Origin: JBBDMW01 sp040878005
Lineage (GTDB): Bacteria > Chloroflexota > Dehalococcoidia > Lucifugimonadales > Lucifugimonadaceae
Direction: 5' to 3'
NCBI GenBank assembly: GCA_040878005.1
Contig: JBBDMW010000041.1
Location: forward strand, 1 to 15,397
DNA length: 15,397 bases
A program made the translations under genes and the position numbers. The notes under the pieces were generated by a model, which worked only from the letters and a program-made list of their open reading frames with translations, was not told where the DNA came from and ran no database searches. Shown piece after piece: positions 6,750 through 13,389 of this stretch (positions are counted from its first letter, which is position 1; each line of letters opens with the position of its first letter).

Positions 6750-7883
6750 ATGTGGGTCACCTGTCTCCAGGAAAACCTTAGCCGGGGACTTGCCACGGTG
6801 GGCCGGGCCGTGGCGGCCAGAGCGACTCTTCCTGTAACTCAAAACGTCCTGATACAGACGGACGATTCACGCCTCAAGCTCACGGCCACCAACCTTGAGA
6901 TAGCCATCAGCACCTGGATCGGCGCTCAGATCGAGAGCGAGGGCGCGATCACCATCCCGGCCCGCATGTTGACCGATTTCGTCAACTCGCTGCCGAATGA
7001 AAAGGTGATGATCGAGCTCATCGATGAGCCAAAGGGCATTCGCATCAAGTGCGATACCTTCACGGCCACCATCAACGGTACCGATGCCGAGGAGTTTCCG
7101 CCTATCCCAACAGTCGAGGACGGTCCCACAGCCACCATCCCGGCCGACGGCTTCCGCGGCGCGCTTGATCGCGTGGTCTTTGCTGCCGCCAGCGATGACT
7201 CGCGCCCTGTGCTGACCGGCGTGAAGGTGGAGCTGGATGGCGAAGATTACACTCTCGCAGCCGCCGATGGCTTCAGGCTGGCCGTGGAGAAGGGCAAGCT
7301 GGCCTCGCCGGTCGACGGCGAGATCGGCGTTATCGTGCCCGCCAGGACCATGTCTGAGGTCGGCCGCCTGCTTGGCTCTCAGGCTTCAAACGTCCAGTTC
7401 ACCATCACGGAGGCCCGCAGCCAGGCTCTCTTTAAGCTGGAAAACGTGGAAGTGGTGACACAGCTCGTGCAGGGAACTTTCCCGGACTACGAAAAGCTCA
7501 TCCCCACCAGCTACGGCACCAGGGCAAAAGTCGACCTCCACCGCATCCTGCAGGCCACAAGGGCATCATCCATCTTCGCCCGTGACGGCAGCGGCATCAT
7601 CCGCCTCGTCATCTCCCCCGGACAGGACGACCAGCCCGGCACGGTCAAGGTCACTTCGCGCGCAGAAGAGATGGGCGACAACGAGGGCGTGGTCCAGGCC
7701 GCCGTCGAAGGCGAGGAGTCAAAAGTGGCCTTCAACAGCAAGTTCCTCATCGACGTCCTGAACGTCATGGACGGAGACGAAGTAGCCCTCGAAACCACCA
7801 CCCCCTCCAGCCCCGGCGTCTTCCGCGCCGGCCGCCACGAAGGCTACACACACGTAGTAATGCCAATGTTTGTCCAATGGTAG
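6750..7883 (+). CDS. dnaN: DNA polymerase III beta subunit (sliding clamp)
   Basis: Ring-forming processivity factor that tethers the replicative polymerase to DNA. It has 377 residues, the normal length, with three clamp domains. The N-terminus (CLQENLSRGLATVGRAVAAR) and the following NVLIQTDDSRLKLTATNLE are classic domain I. The motif SDDSRPVLTGVKVE marks the start of domain II. The end HVVMPMFVQW corresponds to the conserved C-terminal MPM(R/K) element, here with Phe in place of the basic residue. The ATG at 6750 follows AGAGGT by 6 bases; an in-frame ATG-like start at 6687 would add 21 residues absent from the family and lies inside the promoter. Neither dnaA nor recF is adjacent, unlike the common dnaA-dnaN-recF order. 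It is divergent from larB. Confidence 0.95.
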   Translation: MWVTCLQENLSRGLATVGRAVAARATLPVTQNVLIQTDDSRLKLTATNLEIAISTWIGAQIESEGAITIPARMLTDFVNSLPNEKVMIELIDEPKGIRIKCDTFTATINGTDAEEFPPIPTVEDGPTATIPADGFRGALDRVVFAAASDDSRPVLTGVKVELDGEDYTLAAADGFRLAVEKGKLASPVDGEIGVIVPARTMSEVGRLLGSQASNVQFTITEARSQALFKLENVEVVTQLVQGTFPDYEKLIPTSYGTRAKVDLHRILQATRASSIFARDGSGIIRLVISPGQDDQPGTVKVTSRAEEMGDNEGVVQAAVEGEESKVAFNSKFLIDVLNVMDGDEVALETTTPSSPGVFRAGRHEGYTHVVMPMFVQW

Positions 7884-8048
7884 CCCGTTTACCCGTCCGT
7901 AAAGCCATTCTCGGTTTAGAGCAAGCTCTGGGACAGGGAATTCAGGAGCCTATGAGGCCTTTTAGCGCGGACATCCAGTCTGACCAGAGCGAAATGTGAT
8001 CGCACAACCGCAATCGTGAGACGCCCGCTCTGCGGGAGAGGAGACGCC

Positions 8049-8840
8049 ATGGAGGCCATGGTTTCCCTGTTTATCTCTAGGGATGGCACGCCCATCGCCT
8101 GCCGGTGCAGCGGGACGGGGCCGCCATTAGTCCTGGTCCACGGTATGGCAGGCGCTTCCACTCGCTGGGCACCCATCCTTCCGGGGCTGGAGGAGTACTT
8201 TACCGTCTACGCTATGGACCGGCGAGGCCGGGGCGAGAGCGGCGATGGCGACGGCTACGCCATGGAGCGTGAGTTCGAAGACGTGGCCGCCGTGGTGGAC
8301 GGCATTGGGGAGCCAGTCAATCTGCTGGGGCATTCTTCTGGCGGCCTCTTTTCCCTGGAGGCTGCATTGCTCACCCAGAATATTCGCAAGCTTGTGTTGT
8401 ACGAGCCGCTGGAGGTTGGCGCCACTTTGCCTGAAGGTGGCGTCGACCGGCTTCAGGCGCTCCTGGACGCGGGTGACCGCGAGGAAGTCCTGACCACGTT
8501 CATGCGTGAGTTCGTCAACATCCCTCCCCAGGAAATCGAATTGATCAAATCGACGCCTGCATGGCCGGCGCGGATGGCAGCCGCCCACACCCTGCCACGC
8601 GAGTTACGGGCAGAGGAGCGCTACGAATTCGACGCACAGCGCTTCGAAGGCTTGCATGTCCCGACTCTGCTCTTGACGGGCGGCGATAGCCCACAGTTCT
8701 TCAAGGGCGGCGTCGAAGTTGTGGACGCAGCCCTGCCCAACAGCTGGATTGTTGTCTTGCCTGGACAGCGACATAACGCGGACCAGACCGCGCCGGACCT
8801 CTTTGTGCGCGAGGTGCTGGCGTTTCTGACCGAGGGGTAA
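8049..8840 (+). CDS. Alpha/beta hydrolase
   Basis: A 263-residue cytoplasmic enzyme of the alpha/beta-hydrolase fold; no signal peptide. The oxyanion-hole motif HGMAGAS is at 31-37, the nucleophile elbow GHSSGG places Ser96, the probable acid is Asp213 in LLTGGDSP, and His242 in PGQRHNADQ completes the triad. A DRRGRGESG turn at 57-65 is typical of esterase, haloperoxidase-like and lactonase-like members, so the substrate cannot be named. The ATG at 8049 follows GAGAGGAG by 5 bases; a GTG at 8016 is not preceded by a binding site. The methyltransferase gene starts 11 bases after its stop, so the two form an operon and may act on the same small molecule. The 165 bases between dnaN and this gene hold no clear promoter. 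Confidence 0.88.
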   Translation: MEAMVSLFISRDGTPIACRCSGTGPPLVLVHGMAGASTRWAPILPGLEEYFTVYAMDRRGRGESGDGDGYAMEREFEDVAAVVDGIGEPVNLLGHSSGGLFSLEAALLTQNIRKLVLYEPLEVGATLPEGGVDRLQALLDAGDREEVLTTFMREFVNIPPQEIELIKSTPAWPARMAAAHTLPRELRAEERYEFDAQRFEGLHVPTLLLTGGDSPQFFKGGVEVVDAALPNSWIVVLPGQRHNADQTAPDLFVREVLAFLTEG

Positions 8841-8851
8841 GGAGGAGTCCC

Positions 8852-9904
8852 ATGCCAGCGGAACCCTTGTCGAAGGAAGCACAGTTTGAGAGGGTCCTGG
8901 GGTATGTGCTGGGCAACCAGGCGGCGTGGTTCATTGATATCGGACTGAAAGCGGGCCTGCTCCGCGCCGTTGCCGACGCCGGGGAACGAGGCGTCACCGA
9001 CGATGTCCTGGCTGACAAGCTGGGCTACAAGCTGCGGTACGTGCAGGTCTGGTGCCGGGGCGCATACGCCTTTCATCTCCTCGATTGGGACGAGACTTCC
9101 GGCTACCAGATGGCGCCCCATATGGAGTCCCTGCTGCTGGACGGATCCGATCCGCAGTTCATGGGCGGCCGCATTCAGTTTATAACCGCACTATACGAGG
9201 ACTATCGCGCCTTCCCCGAATATCTTCGGACGGGCGATACCTGGCCGCGGAGCGAACATGAACCGTTTATCCTCGAAGCCCTTAAGAACACGACGAAGCC
9301 AGACTGCGTCATGATCACGGACCAGGTTTTGCCTCAAGCCCCGGAGACGCTGGCGCGTCTCGAAGCGGGTGGTCGGATCCTCGATATCGGCGCAGGTGGC
9401 GGACATCATGTTATCCATTACGCTCGGCGCTTCCCGCAGGCTCGGGTCGTCGGCCTCGAGCCCGACGCGCCAAGCATCGAACTCGCACGTCGATCCCTCG
9501 CTGAGACGGACCTCGCCGATCGAGTGGAGATTCGCCAGGGCGACGCCAATGGTTTCGAGGATGAGGACGCCTTCGATCTCGTGACGATGAATATCACGCT
9601 GCACGAAACTGGTGGTTGGGTTGAGTATCAGAATGTGCTCAACCGCGTCCGACGCGCACTGAAACCGGGCGGTGCCGTTGTCGTCTCAGAGCTGCCATAC
9701 CCCGACTCACCCCGGGCGTATCGGGAGAACCCCGTGTATAAGATGTATGCCGGGGTCCAGCTGCATGAGGCCCTCGTCGGTTGTGGAATGATCACCCAGG
9801 GCGAACTACGCGCCTTACTGGAGGATGCGCAGTTTGCGAGGGTGCGTATAGCGACGCACTCTGTGCCAACGCGCTTCGTCATGTTGGGAGAGAAACCAGG
9901 CTAA
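8852..9904 (+). CDS. Class I SAM-dependent methyltransferase with N-terminal winged-helix/dimerisation domain
   Basis: A 350-residue cytoplasmic methyltransferase. Residues about 10-100 form a helical, winged-helix-like dimerisation domain (GLKAGLLRAVAD, then DVLADKLGYKLRYVQVW), as in small-molecule O-methyltransferases. The Rossmann domain follows: motif I ILDIGAGGGHH (176-186), the acidic residue after strand 2 in GLEPDAPS (Glu203), Asp231 in QGDANGF, and the NITLHE/LKPGG/VVVSE segments at 248-280. The acceptor is unknown; an O- or C-methylation of a secondary metabolite or quinone-like compound is plausible by family. It starts 8 bases after GGAGG with an ATG, and is co-transcribed with the alpha/beta hydrolase. 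No terminator with a T tract follows at once; the nearest stem is at 10042-10061. Confidence 0.88.
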   Translation: MPAEPLSKEAQFERVLGYVLGNQAAWFIDIGLKAGLLRAVADAGERGVTDDVLADKLGYKLRYVQVWCRGAYAFHLLDWDETSGYQMAPHMESLLLDGSDPQFMGGRIQFITALYEDYRAFPEYLRTGDTWPRSEHEPFILEALKNTTKPDCVMITDQVLPQAPETLARLEAGGRILDIGAGGGHHVIHYARRFPQARVVGLEPDAPSIELARRSLAETDLADRVEIRQGDANGFEDEDAFDLVTMNITLHETGGWVEYQNVLNRVRRALKPGGAVVVSELPYPDSPRAYRENPVYKMYAGVQLHEALVGCGMITQGELRALLEDAQFARVRIATHSVPTRFVMLGEKPG

Positions 9905-10041
9905 CTTGCATTGCAAGGCCCAGGTGGCAGAATGACCCGGCGGCCACGCACCCCACCTGTCTTCCCCTGGCAGGCTGGAAACCAGTTCTGCCATCCCTCG
10001 ACGGTCACCACGTCACGCCTTCCACCATCACGACACGGTAG

Positions 10042-10061
10042 GGTCGCAGCTTTCTGCGACC
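10042..10061. terminator. Hairpin, possible terminator for the hydrolase-methyltransferase unit
   Basis: GGTCGCAG and CTGCGACC form a perfect 8-bp stem around the 4-base loop CTTT, followed by a pyrimidine-rich TCTTCC, not a true T run. It could end the upstream operon weakly, or be part of an intergenic repeat. Confidence 0.4.
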
Positions 10062-10103
10062 TCTTCCGCTGCCTGCCGCGCCATACCCGCAACAGCCCGC
10101 AGC

Positions 10104-10130
10104 GTCATTCTGAGCAAAGCGAAGAATCTC
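10104..10130. repeat. Dispersed ATTCTGAGC...GAAGAAT repeat
   Basis: GTCATTCTGAGCAAAGCGAA followed by GAATCTC. An imperfect palindrome (ATTCT/AGAAT with GC/GC inside) whose sequence I recognise as a short extragenic repeat common in many GC-rich bacterial genomes. One copy is seen here. Confidence 0.5.
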
Positions 10131-10188
10131 TCCTCGCGCAACCAAACCACCGACGACCCGTTCCAACTACCACGCCACCAGACTGTCG

Positions 10189-10325
10189 TCTCGACCGGAC
10201 CCCGAGCCAACAGGCGAGCCTCGAAGAGTCGGGGTTCCCGCGGCAGCGGGTCGAGCGAAGCAAGTACAAACGAGAGACCTGGGGTGGACGGAGTCTTGGC
10301 GGCCCACTGTGACCACCACTCGGCG
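10189..10325. repeat. Intergenic repeat family, copy A (diverged)
   Basis: Shares CCGAGCC-ACAGGCGAGCCTCGAAGAGT, GCGAAGCAAGTACAAACGA and the GGAG-CTT-GCG tail with copy B. It lacks one internal unit and carries a different middle with CCCGC/GCGGG (10237-10250). It can fold into nested stems: CTCGACC (10190-10196) with GGTCGAG (10249-10255), and GGACCCCGA (10197-10205) with TCGGGGTTCC (10229-10238). No transposase is present. Confidence 0.6.
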
Positions 10326-10444
10326 CCTACTACGCCTTGCTAAGCAAGGTTGCCACATGCTGTGCCCGTAACCACTGCCGCTCCTGTTGACTCTTCATAG
10401 ATTGCTGTTTACCCTCCGCACGAACAACCATCAAAGGCGTTTCC

Positions 10445-10618
10445 ATGAATGACGACGGTCGGCGCGGGCGCCGAAAATCAACCGGCATGGGTATGGGGGG
10501 CGGCCTCGCCCTTGGCCTGATTTTTGGGCTGCTCATGGACAACATCGCCATAGGCGTCGCCATTGGCGCCGGCCTCGGCGCCGCTTTCGAGGCTGCGGAC
10601 CGCAAGCGCTCATCCTAG
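10445..10618 (+). CDS. Small glycine-zipper membrane protein
   Basis: A 57-residue protein. A short charged head (NDDGRRGRRKS) is followed by two stretches rich in Gly at 3-4 residue spacing, GMGMGGGLALGLIFGLLM and NIAIGVAIGAGLGAAFEA, then a basic tail DRKRSS. This is the pattern of small glycine-zipper proteins that insert into or associate with membranes; many such bacterial proteins are uncharacterised. The Shine-Dalgarno is weak (AAAGG about 10 bases before the ATG). It lies alone between two copies of the repeat family. An open frame on the opposite strand is its shadow. Function is unknown. Confidence 0.68.
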   Translation: MNDDGRRGRRKSTGMGMGGGLALGLIFGLLMDNIAIGVAIGAGLGAAFEAADRKRSS

Positions 10619-11001
10619 CCTTCACGGCACCAGCCCCACCCACCTCAGTCTAGCCACCTTTTGTCTGCCCTAACGCCCTCTTTAAGGTCGGCCGCCTACT
10701 TTGCCTCGACCGCTTCTTTTTTGTCTGGACCGGACACCCGAGCCGCCCAGTGTCCGACGCGAAGCAAGTAAAGCCCCGAGCCGACAGGCGAGCCTCGAAG
10801 AGTGTCCGACGCGAAGCAAGTACAAACGACAGACCCGGGGTTGAGGAGCCTTCGCGATCCACTTCAACTACCACGACCCATCCAAATTACTTGCCCTTCG
10901 TGCTCCAGAACCTCACGGAAGCGCCTGGATTCTCGCTGCGGCAACGCTCGCAGCACCGCTGTAGAAGTGGAGTGCTGCCTTGACATGCCGCCTGACTGCC
11001 T
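10619..11001. other. Intergenic region between the glycine-zipper and gntR genes
   Basis: No gene is supported. It contains copy B of the repeat family, a 6-bp hairpin GCTGCG/CGCAGC (10935-10954), and the -35 of the gntR promoter at its right end. Confidence 0.55.
10718..10885. repeat. Intergenic repeat family, copy B (fullest copy)
   Basis: Begins in a T run and GTCTGGACCGGACACCCGAG. Positions 10718-10805 match 15310-15397 at 87 of 88 bases, in the same orientation. Inside, the 22-base unit AGTGTCCGACGCGAAGCAAG+TA occurs twice (10749-10770 and 10801-10822). GGACAC/GTGTCC (10731-10754) can form a hairpin. The right part aligns with copy A through the tail ending in ACTACCACGACC. It is non-coding and does not resemble an insertion sequence with terminal inverted repeats. 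Confidence 0.8.
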
Positions 11002-11008
11002 CTATGGT
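10980..11008 (+). promoter_or_regulatory. Promoter of the gntR-ABC operon
   Basis: A perfect TTGACA (10980-10985), a 17-base spacer and TATGGT (11003-11008). The -10 lies inside the left arm of the palindromic operator, which fits repression by the encoded GntR protein. Confidence 0.7.
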
Positions 11009-11033
11009 TAATTAGTGTAGTAATGAACCATAG
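11002..11033. promoter_or_regulatory. 32-bp palindromic operator for the GntR regulator
   Basis: Two 16-base halves match at 13 positions as an inverted repeat. The outer arms CTATGGTT and AACCATAG are perfect, with inner arms ATTA/TAAT. The spacer contains AGTGTA, the half-site I recall for YtrA of Bacillus. It overlaps the -10 and the predicted transcript start and ends 10 bases before the gntR ATG. Confidence 0.75.
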
Positions 11034-11043
11034 AAGGGGTCGC

Positions 11044-11412
11044 ATGTTCGATGACCGGAGTCCCATCTACCGGCAGATCGCTGAGCAGATCAAGGCAGAC
11101 ATCTTGAGCGGTGTGCTTGCTGCAGACAACCAGGTCATGTCCACGAACCAGTACGCCGTCTTCCACCGGATCAACCCCGCGACCGCCGCCAAGGCGTTCC
11201 AGGAGCTCATGGACGATGGCCTCCTCTACAAGAAACGTGGCGTCGGGATGTTCGTCGCGCCGGACGCACGGGAGAGATTGCTTGCCCAACACCGGGAGCG
11301 TTTCTTCTCTGAAGTGGTAGACCCGATGGTGGCGGAAGCGCAGGCGATCGGCATCCCTTTGTGGAAGGTCATGGAACGGATCGACAAGCTGGCACGTCAG
11401 GAAGGGCAATGA
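11044..11412 (+). CDS. GntR-family transcriptional regulator, YtrA subfamily
   Basis: A 122-residue repressor with the N-terminal GntR winged helix (SPIYRQIAEQIKADILSG, then STNQYAVFHRINPATAAKAFQELMDDGLLYKKRGVGMFV, residues about 7-77) and only a short helical C-terminal region. This architecture defines the YtrA subfamily, which usually controls adjacent ABC transporter genes and responds to antibiotics or cell-wall stress. The wing normally ends in the RG-GMFV motif seen here. The ATG at 11044 follows GAAGGGG by 4-5 bases and matches the usual start; an ATG at 11023 lies inside the operator. Its stop overlaps the next gene's start (ATGA). Autoregulation through the 32-bp palindrome is likely. 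Confidence 0.9.
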   Translation: MFDDRSPIYRQIAEQIKADILSGVLAADNQVMSTNQYAVFHRINPATAAKAFQELMDDGLLYKKRGVGMFVAPDARERLLAQHRERFFSEVVDPMVAEAQAIGIPLWKVMERIDKLARQEGQ

Positions 11413-12290
11413 CGCTATCCATCGAGACGGCCAATCTTACTCTGCGCTACGGGGACACCGTGGCTATACGGGACCTCTCCCTGCAGCTCGACGGCAGGAA
11501 GATCCATGGATTGCTGGGGCGCAATGGATCGGGCAAGACAACGCTGCTTTCGGTTCTTGCAGGCTTCCGCAAGCCTTCGCGTGGCGAGGTCCGCATTGGC
11601 GGGCAGCCAGTCTTCGACAACGCGGAGGTGATGCCTCAGGTCTGTCTCATCCGTGAGGCCGGCGATGTGGAAATGAACGAGTCCGTCAGGGAAGCCTTGG
11701 ACCTGGCGGGTTACCTACGGCCCAATTGGGATGCTGGCTATGCTGCAAACCTGCTGGAACGTTTTGGAGTTCCGTTGAACCAGAAGGTGAAGGCCCTCTC
11801 CCGCGGCAAGCAGTCGGCATTGGGCATCACGCTCGGGCTCGCCTCGCGCGCCCCGGTGACCATGTTTGACGAGTCCTACCTGGGGTTGGACGCGCCATCA
11901 CGATACCTGTTCTACGACGAGCTGCTGGCCGACTTCATGGCGCATCCCCGTACCATCATCGTCTCGACGCACTTGATCGAGGAGGTTGGCTCGCTGTTCG
12001 AGGAGGTGGTGATCATCGACGAGGGGAAGCTGCTTCTGCATGACGATGTGGAATCGTTGCGGGAGCGCGGCGCGGCCATCACCGGTCCCGCCGACCTGGT
12101 GGACCGGTTCGTGGACAGCCACAGGGTGCTGGCGACTCGGCAGCTGGGCCGCACGAAGTCAGTGACAGTCTACGGTGAGCTGGATGCAACGAGCCTCCGT
12201 GATGCGAGCACCGCTGGACTTGGCGTAGAGCCCATCGCTCTCCAGGACCTGTTTGTTCATCTGACTGCTCCCAAGGGAGGCGACCGATGA
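11409..12290 (+). CDS. ABC transporter ATP-binding protein (YtrB-like)
   Basis: A 293-residue nucleotide-binding subunit that should pair with the following permease and drive export at the cytoplasmic membrane. Walker A is GRNGSGKT (37-44), the signature is the divergent LSRGK (130-134), Walker B is VTMFDES (150-156) with catalytic Glu155 kept but Ser where Pro is usual, and the switch His is H188 in STHLIEE. After about residue 215 a small extra domain ends the protein. The start ATG overlaps the gntR stop (ATGA), with AGGAAGGG just upstream, so the two are translationally coupled. The LSRGK and FDES variants are, as I recall, typical of GntR-linked ABC ATPases of actinobacteria rather than a sign of inactivity. 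The substrate is unknown. Confidence 0.9.
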   Translation: MTLSIETANLTLRYGDTVAIRDLSLQLDGRKIHGLLGRNGSGKTTLLSVLAGFRKPSRGEVRIGGQPVFDNAEVMPQVCLIREAGDVEMNESVREALDLAGYLRPNWDAGYAANLLERFGVPLNQKVKALSRGKQSALGITLGLASRAPVTMFDESYLGLDAPSRYLFYDELLADFMAHPRTIIVSTHLIEEVGSLFEEVVIIDEGKLLLHDDVESLRERGAAITGPADLVDRFVDSHRVLATRQLGRTKSVTVYGELDATSLRDASTAGLGVEPIALQDLFVHLTAPKGGDR

Positions 12291-13033
12291 CACAAACAGC
12301 GCAACAACGCACCGCTGCCTTGACGAAGCATCTTCTGGCCCAACACATGCTGTTCGCTGGCCTGCTGTGTGCCGGATTCGCGGTCGCCGTCGCTTCCCTC
12401 ATCGTAGGAGTTGCCATCTTTCGGGGTATTTCCGTCAGCGGGTGGGAGCAGGCAGCCACACAAGTCCCCCGGTGGTATGTGCTATTTATCGGGGTTCATT
12501 TCGGCTATTCGGTTTTGCCGATACACGTTGCTCATGGTAAGACACGGCGGAGCGTTGCCCAACTGATTGGCAAATTTCTCATTGCATTCTCGGCCTTCGG
12601 CGCTCTCCTAATGGTCTTGGGGTTTGTGCTGGAGGCTGGGCTCTATCAGCTAGCGGGATGGCCACAGGCTTTATCCCTTTCACACCTGTTCACGTCGCCG
12701 GGCGAGTTGCACCTGGTCTTGATTGAGTACTGGCTGCGGTTCCTGGTCTGGGGCGCTGCCGGGGCGCTGTTGGGAGCCGCCTTCTACCGGGATGGAGGCC
12801 TGGGAGGCATCGTCATTCCGCCGGTGATTCTTCTGATGGCCGTGGCCGAAATGGCGTTGTCTCCGGCGGACTGGTGGCCTTTTGGCTCTGTGCCACCGTT
12901 CATGGAGGACCTTGGTCTCGGCGTGCTGCCGCTACCGGTATCGATGGTGGTGCCGCTTCTTGGCGCCCTGCTCATAGGAGGATTGGGGTGGCTCGTCATC
13001 AGGGACGTTCCACTAAGGAATAAGGGGGCATGA
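12287..13033 (+). CDS. ABC transporter permease partner of the YtrB-like ATPase
   Basis: A 248-residue integral membrane protein with six probable helices (about 21-45, 62-82, 97-121, 150-167, 174-192 and 214-237). It has a short cytoplasmic N-terminus and the basic loop GKTRRS at 84-89 that could contact the ATPase coupling groove. It has no recognisable substrate-binding motif. Its ATG overlaps the ATPase stop (ATGA) and follows AAGGGAGG by 6 bases, so translation is coupled and a complex of two ATPases with two permeases is likely. Its own stop again overlaps an ATG (see the short ORF at 13030). It is assigned as a permease by topology and context, not by a strong family motif. Confidence 0.82.
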   Translation: MTQTAQQRTAALTKHLLAQHMLFAGLLCAGFAVAVASLIVGVAIFRGISVSGWEQAATQVPRWYVLFIGVHFGYSVLPIHVAHGKTRRSVAQLIGKFLIAFSAFGALLMVLGFVLEAGLYQLAGWPQALSLSHLFTSPGELHLVLIEYWLRFLVWGAAGALLGAAFYRDGGLGGIVIPPVILLMAVAEMALSPADWWPFGSVPPFMEDLGLGVLPLPVSMVVPLLGALLIGGLGWLVIRDVPLRNKGA

Positions 13034-13080
13034 ACCGGACGTTGCAGCTGATCGTTCGACAGCTTGTGCAAAGGAGATAG
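13030..13080 (+). pseudogene. 16-codon ORF coupled to the permease stop, possible remnant of a further operon gene
   Basis: The permease stop forms a third ATGA overlap, opening a frame that encodes MNRTLQLIVRQLVQRR and then stops at a TAG. This looks like the start of another membrane or permease-type gene cut short. No continuing homologous frame was found in the following 300 bases. It may instead be a chance ATG or a small coupling peptide. Confidence 0.3.
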
Positions 13081-13389
13081 GTGCAAGATCACCGCTCCCC
13101 CTTGCAATTCTGTCCGTGCCAACAGTACGGGCAGGGGCCCGGCACGGTGAGCATCTTGCGAGCCGCAGTCCGCAGGCAACCGGCACGGAGAAGATGTTGA
13201 GATCAATGAGGCCTGACTGGCATGAGCAGCGCGGGAACAGGTATGGCTGGGCCATCCATATCGCGACTGGAAACGATGGCATGGCCTGGCCTACGGTACG
13301 ATTCTTGATGGTGCTGCGTAGGTCCGGCGAGACCATGTGGCCGTGGGTATTGCCGCACTGCATGAAACGAATCAACGAAAGGAGTTTTG
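13081..13389 (+). other. Structured intercistronic region between the two ABC modules
   Basis: No gene is supported. Stems are TGCAAG/CTTGCA (13082-13106) and CCGTGCC/GGCACGG (13114-13147), the latter enclosing a GGGC/GCCC stem. CCGGCACGG occurs twice in an imperfect direct repeat (about 13139 and 13170). An open frame starting with GTG at 13116 runs to 13397 and overlaps the next ATPase start by 8 bases. Its product has no recognisable features and its start has no good binding site. The region could hold a processing or partial termination site that sets unequal expression of the two modules. Confidence 0.45.

Larger units (their letters stand above)
9905..10444. other. Repeat-rich intergenic region after the methyltransferase gene
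   Basis: 540 bases without a supportable gene. It holds a TGGCAGAA/TTCTGCCA inverted repeat with a long loop (9925-9993), a strong small hairpin (10042-10061), an ATTCTGAGC-type repeat (10104-10130) and a diverged copy of the window's main repeat family (10189-10325). Open frames here read through these repeats and are spurious. Confidence 0.6.

Noticed and set aside
9911..10312. 133-codon plus-strand open frame
   Set aside because: It reads through the ATTCTGAGC repeat and repeat copy A, so it is an artefact of GC-rich repeats.
10330..10605. Minus-strand open frame opposite the glycine-zipper gene
   Set aside because: Its Ala/Pro/Met-rich product is the antisense image of the Gly-rich coding sequence; the plus-strand protein has the better structure.
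10749..10822. The repeated 22-base units as a CRISPR or iteron array
   Set aside because: Only two units, with repeat-derived spacing, and the same block recurs elsewhere as part of a dispersed element.
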